DNA from: Bacillota bacterium
Lineage (GTDB): Bacteria > Bacillota > Clostridia > Lachnospirales > Lachnospiraceae
Assembly: GCA_023418475.1 (NCBI GenBank)
Contig: JAEZZO010000041.1
Span: forward strand, 1-11,787
DNA length: 11,787 bases
Reading direction: 5' to 3'
Shown: piece by piece, positions 1-6,467 of the stretch
Layout of the letters: every line of letters begins with the position of its first letter
Numbering within the stretch: the first letter of the stretch is position 1
Translations under genes and position numbers: made by a program
Notes under the pieces: model-generated
What the model saw: the letters and a program-made list of their open reading frames with translations, nothing else
Database searches by the model: none
What the model was told of the DNA's origin: nothing

Positions 1-337
1 CTTAGGCGGGGCTTATTAAAGTACTTCTAGTCCAGTAACTGCCACTCAAGTACCTTTCAAAAAATAGCAGATTGGCACTTTGGTTAGATTTATTCATTTT
101 CGGACTACAGTTTACGGAAACTCAAGACAAGTATGATAAAATCGGCTCAAATTATTAAACGTGCTCTTCCACTTATTATACCAGAAGGTATATCTCTTTA
201 ATTCATTTTCGAAAAAAGTAACCATCTTTTTATCAAAAATAATAGACTCCTGGTCAAAATCGCACTCAAATATTTTGCATAAATATTTAATCTCGTATTT
301 TAGAATTGTTAATTAGAAGAAAAACATAATCCCCCTT
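1..337. other. Region without a convincing gene
   Basis: No intact gene is visible in this stretch. The only long open stretch is a minus-strand frame without a start codon (described separately, 112-312). On the plus strand the frames are interrupted by stops every few dozen bases. No tRNA, CRISPR repeat or convincing terminator was seen. The first bases could be the end of a gene from outside the window, since a plus-strand frame closes at a TAA near 17-19, but it is too short to recognise. Confidence 0.5.
112..312 (-). pseudogene. Possible degraded reading frame of unknown family
   Basis: A minus-strand frame stays open for 66 codons and ends in TAA at 112-114. It has no start codon at its beginning. 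The in-frame codon just upstream is TAA (313-315), and four codons before that is an ATG preceded by a GGGGGATT ribosome-binding-like sequence, so it could be a gene with an early nonsense mutation. The peptide is rich in Phe, Tyr, Trp and Lys (for example FWYNKWKSTFNNLSRFYH) and I do not recognise it. In DNA this AT-rich a chance open frame of this length is possible, so this is a weak call. Confidence 0.2.
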
Positions 338-475
338 TTAACCTTCATTTTTCCACTTCGGGTGTAGACTCTGCACCCCCCTCATTATATAATACTCCAT
401 CCACATCACACGTATATGCCTATTTGCTCTTGGTAATGTATCCATTTCAATTATTCGATATTCTGCGTTCATCAT
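338..475 (-). CDS. Possible small protein, 45 aa
   Basis: I do not recognise the family. The peptide has 45 residues, begins MMNAEYRIIEMD and ends HPKWKNEG; it is fairly basic and has no obvious membrane segment. The start at 475 is chosen because the minus strand carries AAGGAGG six bases upstream of the ATG, an almost perfect Shine-Dalgarno at ideal spacing. A longer frame reaching 568 would add a hydrophobic segment (VVIFFLLIFICLIII) and has only a weak AAAGGG upstream, so it may instead be a separate or spurious extension. An imperfect palindrome (360-378) lies within the 3' part. The protein could be real, a leader peptide or a decayed gene; only the ribosome binding site argues for translation. 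Confidence 0.35.
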   Translation of the reverse strand: MMNAEYRIIEMDTLPRANRHIRVMWMEYYIMRGVQSLHPKWKNEG

Positions 476-677
476 AAAACGCCTCCTTATAATTATTAAA
501 CAAATAAATATTAACAAAAAAAATATGACTACTCTCTTAATATAGTCATACATATTTTTATTTAACATCTTACCCTTTGCTCAGTATATATGAGCGGTAT
601 TTAATATGCTTCATATTATAATAGCAATATAAACTTGCCAATGAATTATTATCGTGATAGGTCAAAGATAATTATTT

Positions 678-788
678 CTATAATTTCATTTCAAATATAT
701 CATAAGCACAATTGCTATGACGAATATCACAGGCATAGAGATGCTCGGAACCTTTCGATAGCCATCCTACAAAGACATTGGGTAACAG
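678..788 (-). pseudogene. Short C-terminal-like fragment, unknown family
   Basis: A minus-strand frame of 36 codons ends in TAG at 678-680 and includes the peptide VGWLSKGSEHLYACDIRHSN. Its composition (Trp, Cys, His, Tyr, mixed charge) looks more like real protein than AT-rich noise, but it has no start codon and an in-frame TAA (789-791) lies just upstream. The frame enters the left arm of the inverted repeat at 771-798. A possible explanation is that insertion of the repeat separated this tail from the rest of its gene. I cannot assign a family. Confidence 0.25.
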
Positions 789-864
789 TTACCGCACAAA
801 ACAACATTTAAACCTCTTTACTTCTATTATTGTTACTGTGCGGTACCTATCACCCAATGTCTTT
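771..864. repeat. REP-like imperfect inverted repeat (possible hairpin or MITE)
   Basis: The left arm (771-798) and the reverse complement of the right arm (837-864) match at 25 of 28 positions. Both begin AAAGACATTGGGT and end TACCGCACA. The 38-bp loop (799-836) can pair a little further through AACAA/TTGTT. The repeat sits directly downstream of the transglutaminase gene (stop at 873), so transcribed RNA would fold into a long stem that could end or stabilise that transcript, although no clean T-run follows. The arm sequence resembles the block at 1910-1933 next to a transposase remnant, which suggests a REP-type element mobilised by RAYT transposases. The repeat is seen in the sequence; the class is inference. 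Confidence 0.7.
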
Positions 865-872
865 TCTTACTT

Positions 873-1733
873 TTATTTTTTAAGTTTATAACTATCCTTC
901 GCAATCGGATATTTTGAAGTAAATTCTTTTGTCATAATTTCCTTATATCCGGCGTGGTCCTTAAAGCCTGCTGCATTCTTAAGAAAATAATCATATATTA
1001 CCTGTGGACCTTTACTCTTATTTGGATCATCCCAAGTCAGATCGATATTATACCACTTTCCATTTACCTTAACGATATTCCAGGTATGATCAACTGTGCC
1101 TATTATCCTGCATTCAATACCTGCATCTGTAAACATCCGGTATGCTGCTGAAGCATACCCCCGACATACGGAGGATTTCTCTATCAATGCATTATATGCG
1201 GAATATTTTTCATAGGTGAAATCATAGCTGACTCTTTTAATTATGTAATCATGGATTGCTTTAACCTTGCTGTAATCGGATTTGCCCTCCAGCTTTAAGC
1301 TGTCTAACACACTTTTTATCTTAGTATCAACCATTTTCTCCTGCTTGAGAGTTGAACTGTATAAAACATTCACTGTAAGTGACGCTTTTTCGATATATCC
1401 CCCACCCTTTTTAAACTCCCAACTATACCTCCAACCGATAAGGGAATACATAAGATAATCTCCGTCCTTGGAGGTATCCTTCTGATCAATATCAGTAGCC
1501 ATTTGTATTACATCGTCTTCATTGCTTAGTTTGCTATAAGTATCACTATTCATTTCGATTGTAAATGTTTCCTTATGCTTTAAAAGGTTGTCCCTAATGA
1601 TCTTATATACATCATCTACTGTTATATCACTACTCTTTGCATCTACTGTTACAACATCTAAGTTAACTAAAAAGCTTGTGAATATTATTACAAATATTAG
1701 AGCTAATATTTTTTTATTTATATCTTTCTCCAT
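873..1733 (-). CDS. Secreted transglutaminase-like (papain-fold) protein
   Basis: The product has 286 residues. Residues 7-32 are a hydrophobic stretch after MEKDINKK, consistent with a signal peptide or N-terminal anchor, so the protein probably acts outside the membrane. Residues 150-240 carry the transglutaminase-like core: Cys190 in SSVCRGYASA, His216 in DHTWNIVKVNGKWYNIDLTW and Asp231, the usual Cys-His-Asp triad in the right order. Family members act as cysteine peptidases, transamidases or wall-linked proteins; the substrate here cannot be told. Upstream of the core lies an uncharacterised segment (35-145) rich in charged residues and short beta-like stretches. The start follows only a weak ribosome binding site (AAAGG placed rather far upstream), but no alternative Met exists before residue 61. 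It is a single-gene unit between a REP-like repeat downstream and a gap of about 200 bp upstream. Confidence 0.85.
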   Translation of the reverse strand: MEKDINKKILALIFVIIFTSFLVNLDVVTVDAKSSDITVDDVYKIIRDNLLKHKETFTIEMNSDTYSKLSNEDDVIQMATDIDQKDTSKDGDYLMYSLIGWRYSWEFKKGGGYIEKASLTVNVLYSSTLKQEKMVDTKIKSVLDSLKLEGKSDYSKVKAIHDYIIKRVSYDFTYEKYSAYNALIEKSSVCRGYASAAYRMFTDAGIECRIIGTVDHTWNIVKVNGKWYNIDLTWDDPNKSKGPQVIYDYFLKNAAGFKDHAGYKEIMTKEFTSKYPIAKDSYKLKK

Positions 1734-1748
1734 CTCTGCGCATACCTT

Positions 1749-1772
1749 TAGTACTAGCCAAAATTAGTACTA
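1749..1772. promoter_or_regulatory. Paired TAGTACTA palindromes, possible operator
   Basis: The perfect 8-bp palindrome TAGTACTA occurs at 1749-1756 and again at 1765-1772, 16 bp centre to centre, between the transglutaminase start and its probable promoter region. Two identical palindromes about one and a half helical turns apart resemble a binding site for a dimeric regulator, or could be a short mRNA hairpin in the 5' leader. No clear -35/-10 pair could be assigned next to it. The repeat is directly visible; the function is inferred. Confidence 0.35.
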
Positions 1773-1909
1773 TCTTATGTCTACAGCTCCTATACTATAT
1801 TTCCTCTCGAGTTTATTTCATTATTATGGTTAACCCGACAAATGATATGATATAATACTATTTTATGATACTATCAGATGTGGTAAATAAAGTCAATGGT
1901 TAGATAGGA

Positions 1910-1933
1910 ATTGGGAGACAGGGTGTCGTCACG
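1910..1933. repeat. REP-like sequence beside a transposase remnant
   Basis: The plus strand reads ATTGGGAGACAGGG followed by TGTCGTCACG, immediately beyond the stop codon of the transposase-like remnant at 1934-2029. It shares the ATTGGG, GA(C/T)AGG and CG-CAC blocks with the arms of the inverted repeat at 771-864. RAYT transposase genes are commonly flanked by REP sequences of their own family, which fits this placement. No paired inverted copy is seen inside this intergenic region. Confidence 0.5.
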
Positions 1934-2029
1934 TTATATTCTTTGTATTATCCCACTACTAATTCCTGTCAATCTCTCAATCTGTCTAATTGATAAGCCA
2001 TACCTTTCCTTTAGGTCTTTCAAGTAAGT
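1934..2029 (-). pseudogene. C-terminal remnant of a REP-associated (Y1-type) transposase
   Basis: A 31-codon minus-strand frame ends in TAA at 1934-1936 and encodes LKERYGLSIRQIERLTGISS followed by GIIQRI. This looks like the DNA-binding helix-turn-helix tail found at the C-terminus of many Firmicute REP-associated tyrosine transposases. An in-frame TAA at 2030-2032 shows that the catalytic HUH part is gone. The remnant overlaps, in another frame, the last codons of the recombinase pseudogene. Its identity rests on recognising the SIRQIERLTGI motif and on the adjacent REP-like sequence. A tail of a different HTH-bearing recombinase is the alternative. Confidence 0.5.
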
Positions 2030-2801
2030 TTACAAGATATAAAAAACAGGCTTGAAAACCCGTTAAACACGTTATATAACGCATCTCCGGGCTTCCAAGC
2101 CTCCTATCTTTTATAATGCTAAATGCGTGAGGATACATATCTTCAAACATTTTAGGTTCACGCTGTTCTCTGACAGATTCAAATGCTTCTTTTTGATTAA
2201 TTGCAGCTACAACCTTTTTAACTTCTTTTTCTGCATGATAACGTAATACCGGAGAACCCATTGTCGTTACAAAAACTAAATCACTAAATTCTCCATCGCT
2301 TCTGAATCTCTTTCCAAGCTCCTTTTTTAGTTTATCAACTTTTTTCTTTTGTGACAAGAACATTTCTTCAGCTTCACCCATAAATTTTATCTTTCTGTAA
2401 GAATTATGAGTCTTTGGTGTTGTTAAGAGAATCTTTTTAACACCTTTCTCATAATTACAAGATAGAGAGCGGTTAATATGGATACACTTATTATCGAAAT
2501 CAACATCACTCCACTTTAACCCACCAACCTCACCGATTCTCATACCCGTTAGGAACATTATATAAAACATTTCCTTATACCAGTTATGTTCTACCTCGCG
2601 CAGATAAGTGTCTTGTTCCTCGTGCGTCAAGAATCTTCTGAGAACTTGCCTATTTTCCCATGGAACGTTAATCTCAAAACATGGATTAACATCAATGATA
2701 CGATTATTCTTCGCGGACTCCAAACAATCCCTAACGCGGCCTAACGCATCTCTAATATCTTTTCCATCGTTTATAGATAAGTTAGTCAATTTATATTGCA
2801 T
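1986..2801 (-). pseudogene. int: Truncated phage/ICE-type tyrosine recombinase
   Basis: The frame has 271 codons, of which residues 1-227 look like a Tn916/phage integrase. Residues 1-45 resemble the end of the core-binding domain, and the first catalytic Arg is Arg88 in LTGMRIGEVGGLKWSDVDF. The beta-hairpin Lys is Lys130 in TPKTHNSYRKI, and the box II His is His225 in MYPHAF. Directly after HAF the expected R-H-T-F segment, the second His/Trp and the nucleophilic Tyr are missing. Residues 228-271 are unrelated sequence, including the translated terminator hairpin. The N-terminal arm-binding domain (over 100 residues) is also absent, although AGGGGAG five bases before the ATG would allow translation. 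The protein cannot be a working integrase. It closes the array of enzyme genes and may mark one end of an old integrated element. Confidence 0.8.
2041..2102 (-). terminator. Rho-independent terminator with nested palindrome
   Basis: On the minus strand a 15-bp stem (2088-2102 with 2048-2062, two mismatches; core AGGCTTG/CAAGCCT and CCCG/CGGG) is followed at once by a run of six Ts (2046-2041). The loop contains a perfect 12-bp palindrome CGTTATATAACG (2070-2081), which can form a second stem stacked on the first. It lies at the end of the long minus-strand gene run and is the only strong terminator seen there, so it probably ends transcription of the whole series. It is also inside the translated tail of the recombinase pseudogene. 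Confidence 0.7.
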
Positions 2802-2837
2802 AAAAACTCCCCTATACCTAATTTCCCTATCAGAATA

Positions 2838-3302
2838 TTAAATTAATGAACATTCCATCGTAACCATTTGTTCCATTAACCCATGACGTTTATAAAAGCG
2901 TATCCCACTATCATTTGTAGGAAAAACAGATAGCCTTAAATACCCCATTCCATGTTCCTTCGCCCACTTTTTTGAGCCATCTAATAGCTGTGTTCCAATA
3001 CCTCTATTCCTACACTCTTGTTTTACTACAAAATCTTGCAGATATGCATATTTACATGGGATTAATAAACTTAATCCTTTTACTTCTTTTTCAAAGACTA
3101 GCGAAAATCCTACTACATTATCATCGATAACCGCAACTATAAAGTCAGATTCTGGATTATTTATGATTTCAAGCAAATACTCGTCCGTTCTGTTTCCTAA
3201 TTGAAAATGTTCAGGTTGATATCGTACACTATCTGCATCTAGTTCAATAAACAATTTATTTATATCAACAATATCAGATTTAATTGCGGTTCTAATTATC
3301 AT
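2838..3302 (-). CDS. GNAT family N-acetyltransferase
   Basis: This 154-residue protein covers a complete GNAT fold. GNATs transfer acetyl from acetyl-CoA to an amine on a small molecule or protein. Motif A with the pyrophosphate-binding loop is RNRGIG at residues 98-103 (Q/RxxGxG/A), preceded by the beta4 strand YLQDFVVKQECR. Motif B follows as LRLSVFPTNDSGIRFYKRHGL, with the typical Asn and Tyr. The ATG at 3302 is preferred because AGGGGGA lies upstream; a TTG five codons earlier would overlap that ribosome binding site. The gene starts 21 bp after the histidine phosphatase stop and ends 36 bp before the recombinase remnant. The substrate is unknown. Confidence 0.85.
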   Translation of the reverse strand: MIIRTAIKSDIVDINKLFIELDADSVRYQPEHFQLGNRTDEYLLEIINNPESDFIVAVIDDNVVGFSLVFEKEVKGLSLLIPCKYAYLQDFVVKQECRNRGIGTQLLDGSKKWAKEHGMGYLRLSVFPTNDSGIRFYKRHGLMEQMVTMECSLI

Positions 3303-3323
3303 AAAAATCCCCCTCAATTCTAT

Positions 3324-3884
3324 TTAATAAAATGAATAGGTACAATCCGGTTGCCCTACCGCGTATTCACATTCAATAATCTCTGCCGGCTTAATCTCTT
3401 CTACATAAGTTAATGTTCTTATAACCATCCCATGACACACAATGATAACTTTGTTATAATCTGCATATTTATCAGCGACTTTTCTTACCCGTTCTCTTAA
3501 ATGCTGGAGACATTCCCATTTTGGTGTTTCTCCATCAGTATAGACTCCTCGATGCTGATTAAAACCTTTAGTTAGTTGTATGCATTCTGAGAATTCTTTA
3601 TATTGAAAGGTTATATCCGGCATCCATTCATGTAAATCCGTTTCCACCTTTATATCGATTCCTGTTTTCTTAGAAATGATTGCAGCCGTTTGCAAAGCTC
3701 TGGTATAGGGCGATGAGACAATAATGTCTGCACCCATTAATCTTACATCCTTTGCTGTCCGTTCTGCCTGTTGTATCCCTTCATCTGACAATGGCGCCAA
3801 ATCTCTTCCATGTCCGATATATCCTCGTTCATCACAAGGACTATAATCTGGTTGTCCGTGTCTTACAAGATAAAATATTGCCAT
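3324..3884 (-). CDS. Histidine phosphatase superfamily protein (phosphoglycerate-mutase-like)
   Basis: The 186-residue protein belongs to the branch-1 histidine phosphatases, which work through a phosphohistidine intermediate on phosphorylated small molecules. The catalytic signature LVRHGQPDYS gives Arg8 and nucleophile His9. Arg62 sits in SSPYTRALQTA, the acid Glu86 in LHEWMPD, and the second His151 in VCHGMVIRTL. All four pocket residues are present, so it is probably active. Its length fits CobC/GpmB-type phosphatases rather than true phosphoglycerate mutases, which are longer. GGAGGAG seven bases before the ATG gives a strong start. It follows the metallophosphoesterase by 44 bp, and the two phosphatases may act on related substrates. 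Confidence 0.9.
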   Translation of the reverse strand: MAIFYLVRHGQPDYSPCDERGYIGHGRDLAPLSDEGIQQAERTAKDVRLMGADIIVSSPYTRALQTAAIISKKTGIDIKVETDLHEWMPDITFQYKEFSECIQLTKGFNQHRGVYTDGETPKWECLQHLRERVRKVADKYADYNKVIIVCHGMVIRTLTYVEEIKPAEIIECEYAVGQPDCTYSFY

Positions 3885-3928
3885 TCAATGTCTCCTCCTC
3901 ATTTTCATATCACGCAAGCTAAGCGCCT

Positions 3929-4786
3929 TCATCCTATCATCTCATTAACCGCCTGCTCCCAACATTCTTCTGGGATATCCGGCCACACACATTTTCCGGT
4001 TTCTTCTCTACACAATTCCATAGCTCTTAATAATACTGTTCCATGGGACGTATTGCCACCACGCAAGATATGCTCAGTTATCTTGCTCCAACAAGGAGCA
4101 TGTTCATCAAGTTTCTCCTCATGCATATCTAAGATTACTCGGTCTACGTCATATTTTAAGCCGATAAATTCCTCCACCCATTTTCCGTCATTTCCATGTA
4201 AAATCATAAACTGTGTCTCACCTTTACTAAAAAGAGGTACACCAACCGAGCCTGGATTCAAAACGCATTTATCATTATGTATAAACTTTCTCTGTATATG
4301 TGAATGTCCGCATAGTATGATAGGTGTTTCCACAATGTTTATAACCTCAATAGTCCTATCATCATTAGGCAGTAATTTTTGATTATTATTACGTGGTGAA
4401 CCATGGCATAACGTAATAGCAGGTAAACCAGTTAGCTTTAGTTCCATTACCAATTGAAGCTTTTCAATGAAATCTATATCTCTGGCTTTAATCGAATTAT
4501 ATGCATAGAGTAGTGAACCCGTCGTTGAATCTTTGTCTTTCCAACCTTGTTCCCCTTCAGTTATATAATTGAGCCAATAATCTTCTTTATTTCCTTTGAT
4601 AAAATAGCATTTATACCTATCATTCAAATCATATAAAACCTGCATAGTTCTTTCAGGGTATGCTAATTCACCAATGTAATCCCCTAAAAAAATAAATATA
4701 TCAATGTTTTGTGAAAATGCATGTTCAAGGCATCGTTCCAACGCTATATAGTTGCCATGAATATCTGACAAGACTGCTATCTCCAT
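3929..4786 (-). CDS. Calcineurin-like metallophosphoesterase (YfcE/MJ0936-like)
   Basis: With the start at 4786 the protein has 285 residues and begins directly with the first metal motif, SDIHGN (Asp8, His10). The remaining two-metal ligands follow in order: GD at 35-36 in FLGDYIGE, Asn66 in KGNKEDYW, His128 in LCHGSP, and His161/His163 in CGHSHIQ. All ligands of the dinuclear metal centre are present. Family members cleave phosphodiesters, phosphoprotein or nucleotide phosphates; the substrate is not predictable. Residues beyond about 215 form a charged extension with a Trp/Cys-rich end of unknown role. The internal ATG is chosen because AGGAG lies eight bases upstream; an 18-residue longer frame would include that ribosome binding site. 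The gene lies 73 bp after the HD-domain gene, the widest gap in the run. Confidence 0.88.
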   Translation of the reverse strand: MEIAVLSDIHGNYIALERCLEHAFSQNIDIFIFLGDYIGELAYPERTMQVLYDLNDRYKCYFIKGNKEDYWLNYITEGEQGWKDKDSTTGSLLYAYNSIKARDIDFIEKLQLVMELKLTGLPAITLCHGSPRNNNQKLLPNDDRTIEVINIVETPIILCGHSHIQRKFIHNDKCVLNPGSVGVPLFSKGETQFMILHGNDGKWVEEFIGLKYDVDRVILDMHEEKLDEHAPCWSKITEHILRGGNTSHGTVLLRAMELCREETGKCVWPDIPEECWEQAVNEMIG

Positions 4787-4859
4787 AATGCTTTCTCCTG
4801 TTCTAGTGGTGGATTGAAAATGTCTTTTGCTATATTTCATTAAGTCAACAAAATATGAA

Positions 4860-5321
4860 TTACAACCCGAATTCCACTTTCAGACTTTCAAATCTATCCT
4901 TTTCATGTAAGTTCACATCAAAAAGTAAGTTATAAAGACAATGTTGCATAACATCAGCATCAATTAACACTTCAGTAAATGATGAATGTCTGGAACCTTT
5001 ATCACTATGGTTATATATAGCAGAACAAATCATTTCAATTTCATCCTCATTGAAACTCCCTAAAGAGTTAAGGATATCCCTTGTCATGGTTGCCCCCTTA
5101 TGCGCATGGTCTTTCGTGTCCATAGTTGAATAGGAATAGATGTCATGAAGCATTCCGGCAATCGTTGCCAATTCAACATTTTCATTCCTCTTCAATGCAA
5201 TTAAGGCACATGCTTGTGATACTCCGTACAGATGAAGATAACCACACCTTCTCTCTACAACATCGGTCATATTTAATAATTCTGAATCAACATATTCCCT
5301 TACTTTCTCTATCCTATTCAT
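4860..5321 (-). CDS. HD-domain metal-dependent phosphohydrolase
   Basis: The 153-residue protein carries an HD superfamily signature: His30 in GYLHLYGV, His59-Asp60 in GMLHDIYSY, His105 in IYNHSDK, and Asp123 in LIDADVMQH. The order H...HD...H...D is that of the metal-dependent phosphohydrolases acting on nucleotides or phosphoesters. The AGGAG seven bases before the ATG at 5321 fixes the start; a TTG ten codons upstream would be the only longer option. It follows the Sat-like GNAT by 31 bp and precedes the metallophosphoesterase. Together with the histidine phosphatase and Nudix genes nearby, it makes four different phosphohydrolase folds in about 3 kb. Confidence 0.85.
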   Translation of the reverse strand: MNRIEKVREYVDSELLNMTDVVERRCGYLHLYGVSQACALIALKRNENVELATIAGMLHDIYSYSTMDTKDHAHKGATMTRDILNSLGSFNEDEIEMICSAIYNHSDKGSRHSSFTEVLIDADVMQHCLYNLLFDVNLHEKDRFESLKVEFGL

Positions 5322-5352
5322 CGCAGTTCTCCTATCTAATTTTCCAAGCAAC

Positions 5353-5925
5353 CTATATGTTCAGATACCATATCAGCTGAACTTCATCTCTGCACTCTTC
5401 CTCCTGATAATAAGCATATTCATCAAGTTTTGATAGAACAGCACCTTGTTTATGATAAAAGTTACATGCGGGTACATTATTATTCTGACATTCAATTTTT
5501 AATTGCTTCATACCCTTGTCTTTACACCAATCGACTACCAAATCAAATAAATTTTGTCCAATGCCTATATGCTTATAACTATCTGATACTCTAATATCCC
5601 ATAATACCGCTAAATCATCTCTCCCATCCAGCATATTAACATTTTTAGTTCTGGATGCAATTGTAACTGCACCTACCGGCTTATCATTATCAAAAGCCAT
5701 ATAAAATCCCCAATTAGATATATCAAATTCTTTTTCATAATCCCCGGCACATTCGTATTCACCCAAGTCTTTCAAGTATCCGTCAACTTTTTCCTCGCTT
5801 AACAAAATACCAGCCAGTCCTCTATTTATCTTTTTTAATCGATATATGCTTTTTACATGAACTATCATATCGATTTCATCATATTTTTTAAAGTATTCTC
5901 TGTTAATTTCCTTGTATGTAATCAT
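5353..5925 (-). CDS. GNAT acetyltransferase resembling streptothricin acetyltransferase (Sat)
   Basis: The 190-residue protein has a GNAT core from about residue 70. Motif A is DIRVSDSYKHIGIGQNLFDL, where KHIGIG (118-123) replaces the usual arginine with lysine. Motif B is QNNNVPACNFYHKQG (147-161). The phrase NVPACNFY, and the preceding LAVLWDIRVS, are close in character to streptothricin acetyltransferases, which acetylate the beta-lysine moiety and give nourseothricin resistance. Resistance is only a possibility here, because many uncharacterised clostridial GNATs share this signature. GAGG five bases before the ATG supports the start. The gene lies 17 bp after the Nudix gene. Confidence 0.82.
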   Translation of the reverse strand: MITYKEINREYFKKYDEIDMIVHVKSIYRLKKINRGLAGILLSEEKVDGYLKDLGEYECAGDYEKEFDISNWGFYMAFDNDKPVGAVTIASRTKNVNMLDGRDDLAVLWDIRVSDSYKHIGIGQNLFDLVVDWCKDKGMKQLKIECQNNNVPACNFYHKQGAVLSKLDEYAYYQEEECRDEVQLIWYLNI

Positions 5926-5942
5926 CTTTACCTCACATATTA

Positions 5943-6467
5943 TTAGAACTCATTCAATTCATGAATGATTACCTGCTTATCTGTGGCTATCCCGGTATAG
6001 ACATTATTCGAATATCTTCCGATAGATAAGTAATGTTGCAATACTTCTTTCGCAGTGAATGGCATTTCAAGTTCAAGTACTTGATTAATTTCAACCCATT
6101 TTAATATTCCTTCATTACATTCTGTCAATTGTAATTCTTGATTATTTAAATTCGCAAAGAAATAATAATTCTGGCGTATCTCTCCATTTTTCAATCGTAA
6201 AGTAACATATCTAAGTGCTATATCCGAAAGGTCAGATTCAGTTAAGCCTATTTCTTCATTTAATTCACGAAGCATGCCTGCTTTTGTATCATTAATTTCT
6301 TCTTTTTCCATATGTCCTCCGATGTTACACCAGGAAGGCTCCACAACTCTTGAACCAATTCTGTACAATAAAAGCATCCTGTCCCTATCTATAATATATA
6401 CTCCTGCCATATTACGCAGTTTTCCATCCATTACATTTCTCCCTGAATGTATCATTATATTACTCAT
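5943..6467 (-). CDS. Nudix hydrolase
   Basis: The 174-residue protein contains a Nudix box around residues 50-75: GGHMEKEE, then MLRELNEEIGL with Arg67-Glu68 and Glu71-Glu72, the metal-binding REUxEE core. Between the glutamate of the GX5E part and the RE pair I count nine residues instead of the classical seven, so the box loop is two residues longer. Nudix enzymes hydrolyse nucleoside diphosphates linked to another group; the substrate here is unknown. The start codon lies inside the flavoprotein gene: ATGAGTAA is shared by the ATG of this gene and the TAA of the previous one. AGGA seven bases upstream serves as the ribosome binding site. Translation of the two genes is therefore likely coupled. 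Confidence 0.88.
   Translation of the reverse strand: MSNIMIHSGRNVMDGKLRNMAGVYIIDRDRMLLLYRIGSRVVEPSWCNIGGHMEKEEINDTKAGMLRELNEEIGLTESDLSDIALRYVTLRLKNGEIRQNYYFFANLNNQELQLTECNEGILKWVEINQVLELEMPFTAKEVLQHYLSIGRYSNNVYTGIATDKQVIIHELNEF

Larger units (their letters stand above)
569..872. other. Intergenic stretch with a repeat and a gene fragment
   Basis: This stretch of about 300 bp holds no complete gene. Its right part carries a large imperfect inverted repeat (771-864). A short minus-strand frame (678-788) that reads like a protein C-terminus runs out of the left arm of that repeat. Positions 590-670 are very AT-rich and I see nothing definable there. Confidence 0.5.

Noticed and set aside
122..129. 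TCAAGACA matching the element end at 11678-11685, possible paired terminal repeats
   Set aside because: Only eight bases are shared and the surrounding sequence differs. At this AT content, such a match over 11 kb is expected by chance.
954..1151. Plus-strand reading frame inside the transglutaminase gene
   Set aside because: It lies fully opposite a well-supported gene with catalytic motifs, has no ribosome binding site, and its composition is that of an antisense shadow. The same applies to other plus-strand frames, for example 3810-4382, 5126-5380, 6905-7231 and 11059-11331.
1850..1857. TATAAT-like hexamer on the plus strand as a promoter
   Set aside because: No -35 hexamer at proper spacing and no plus-strand gene downstream.
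4787..4840. Longer N-terminus for the metallophosphoesterase
   Set aside because: The extension covers the AGGAG ribosome binding site, and the metal motif normally starts within ten residues of the N-terminus.
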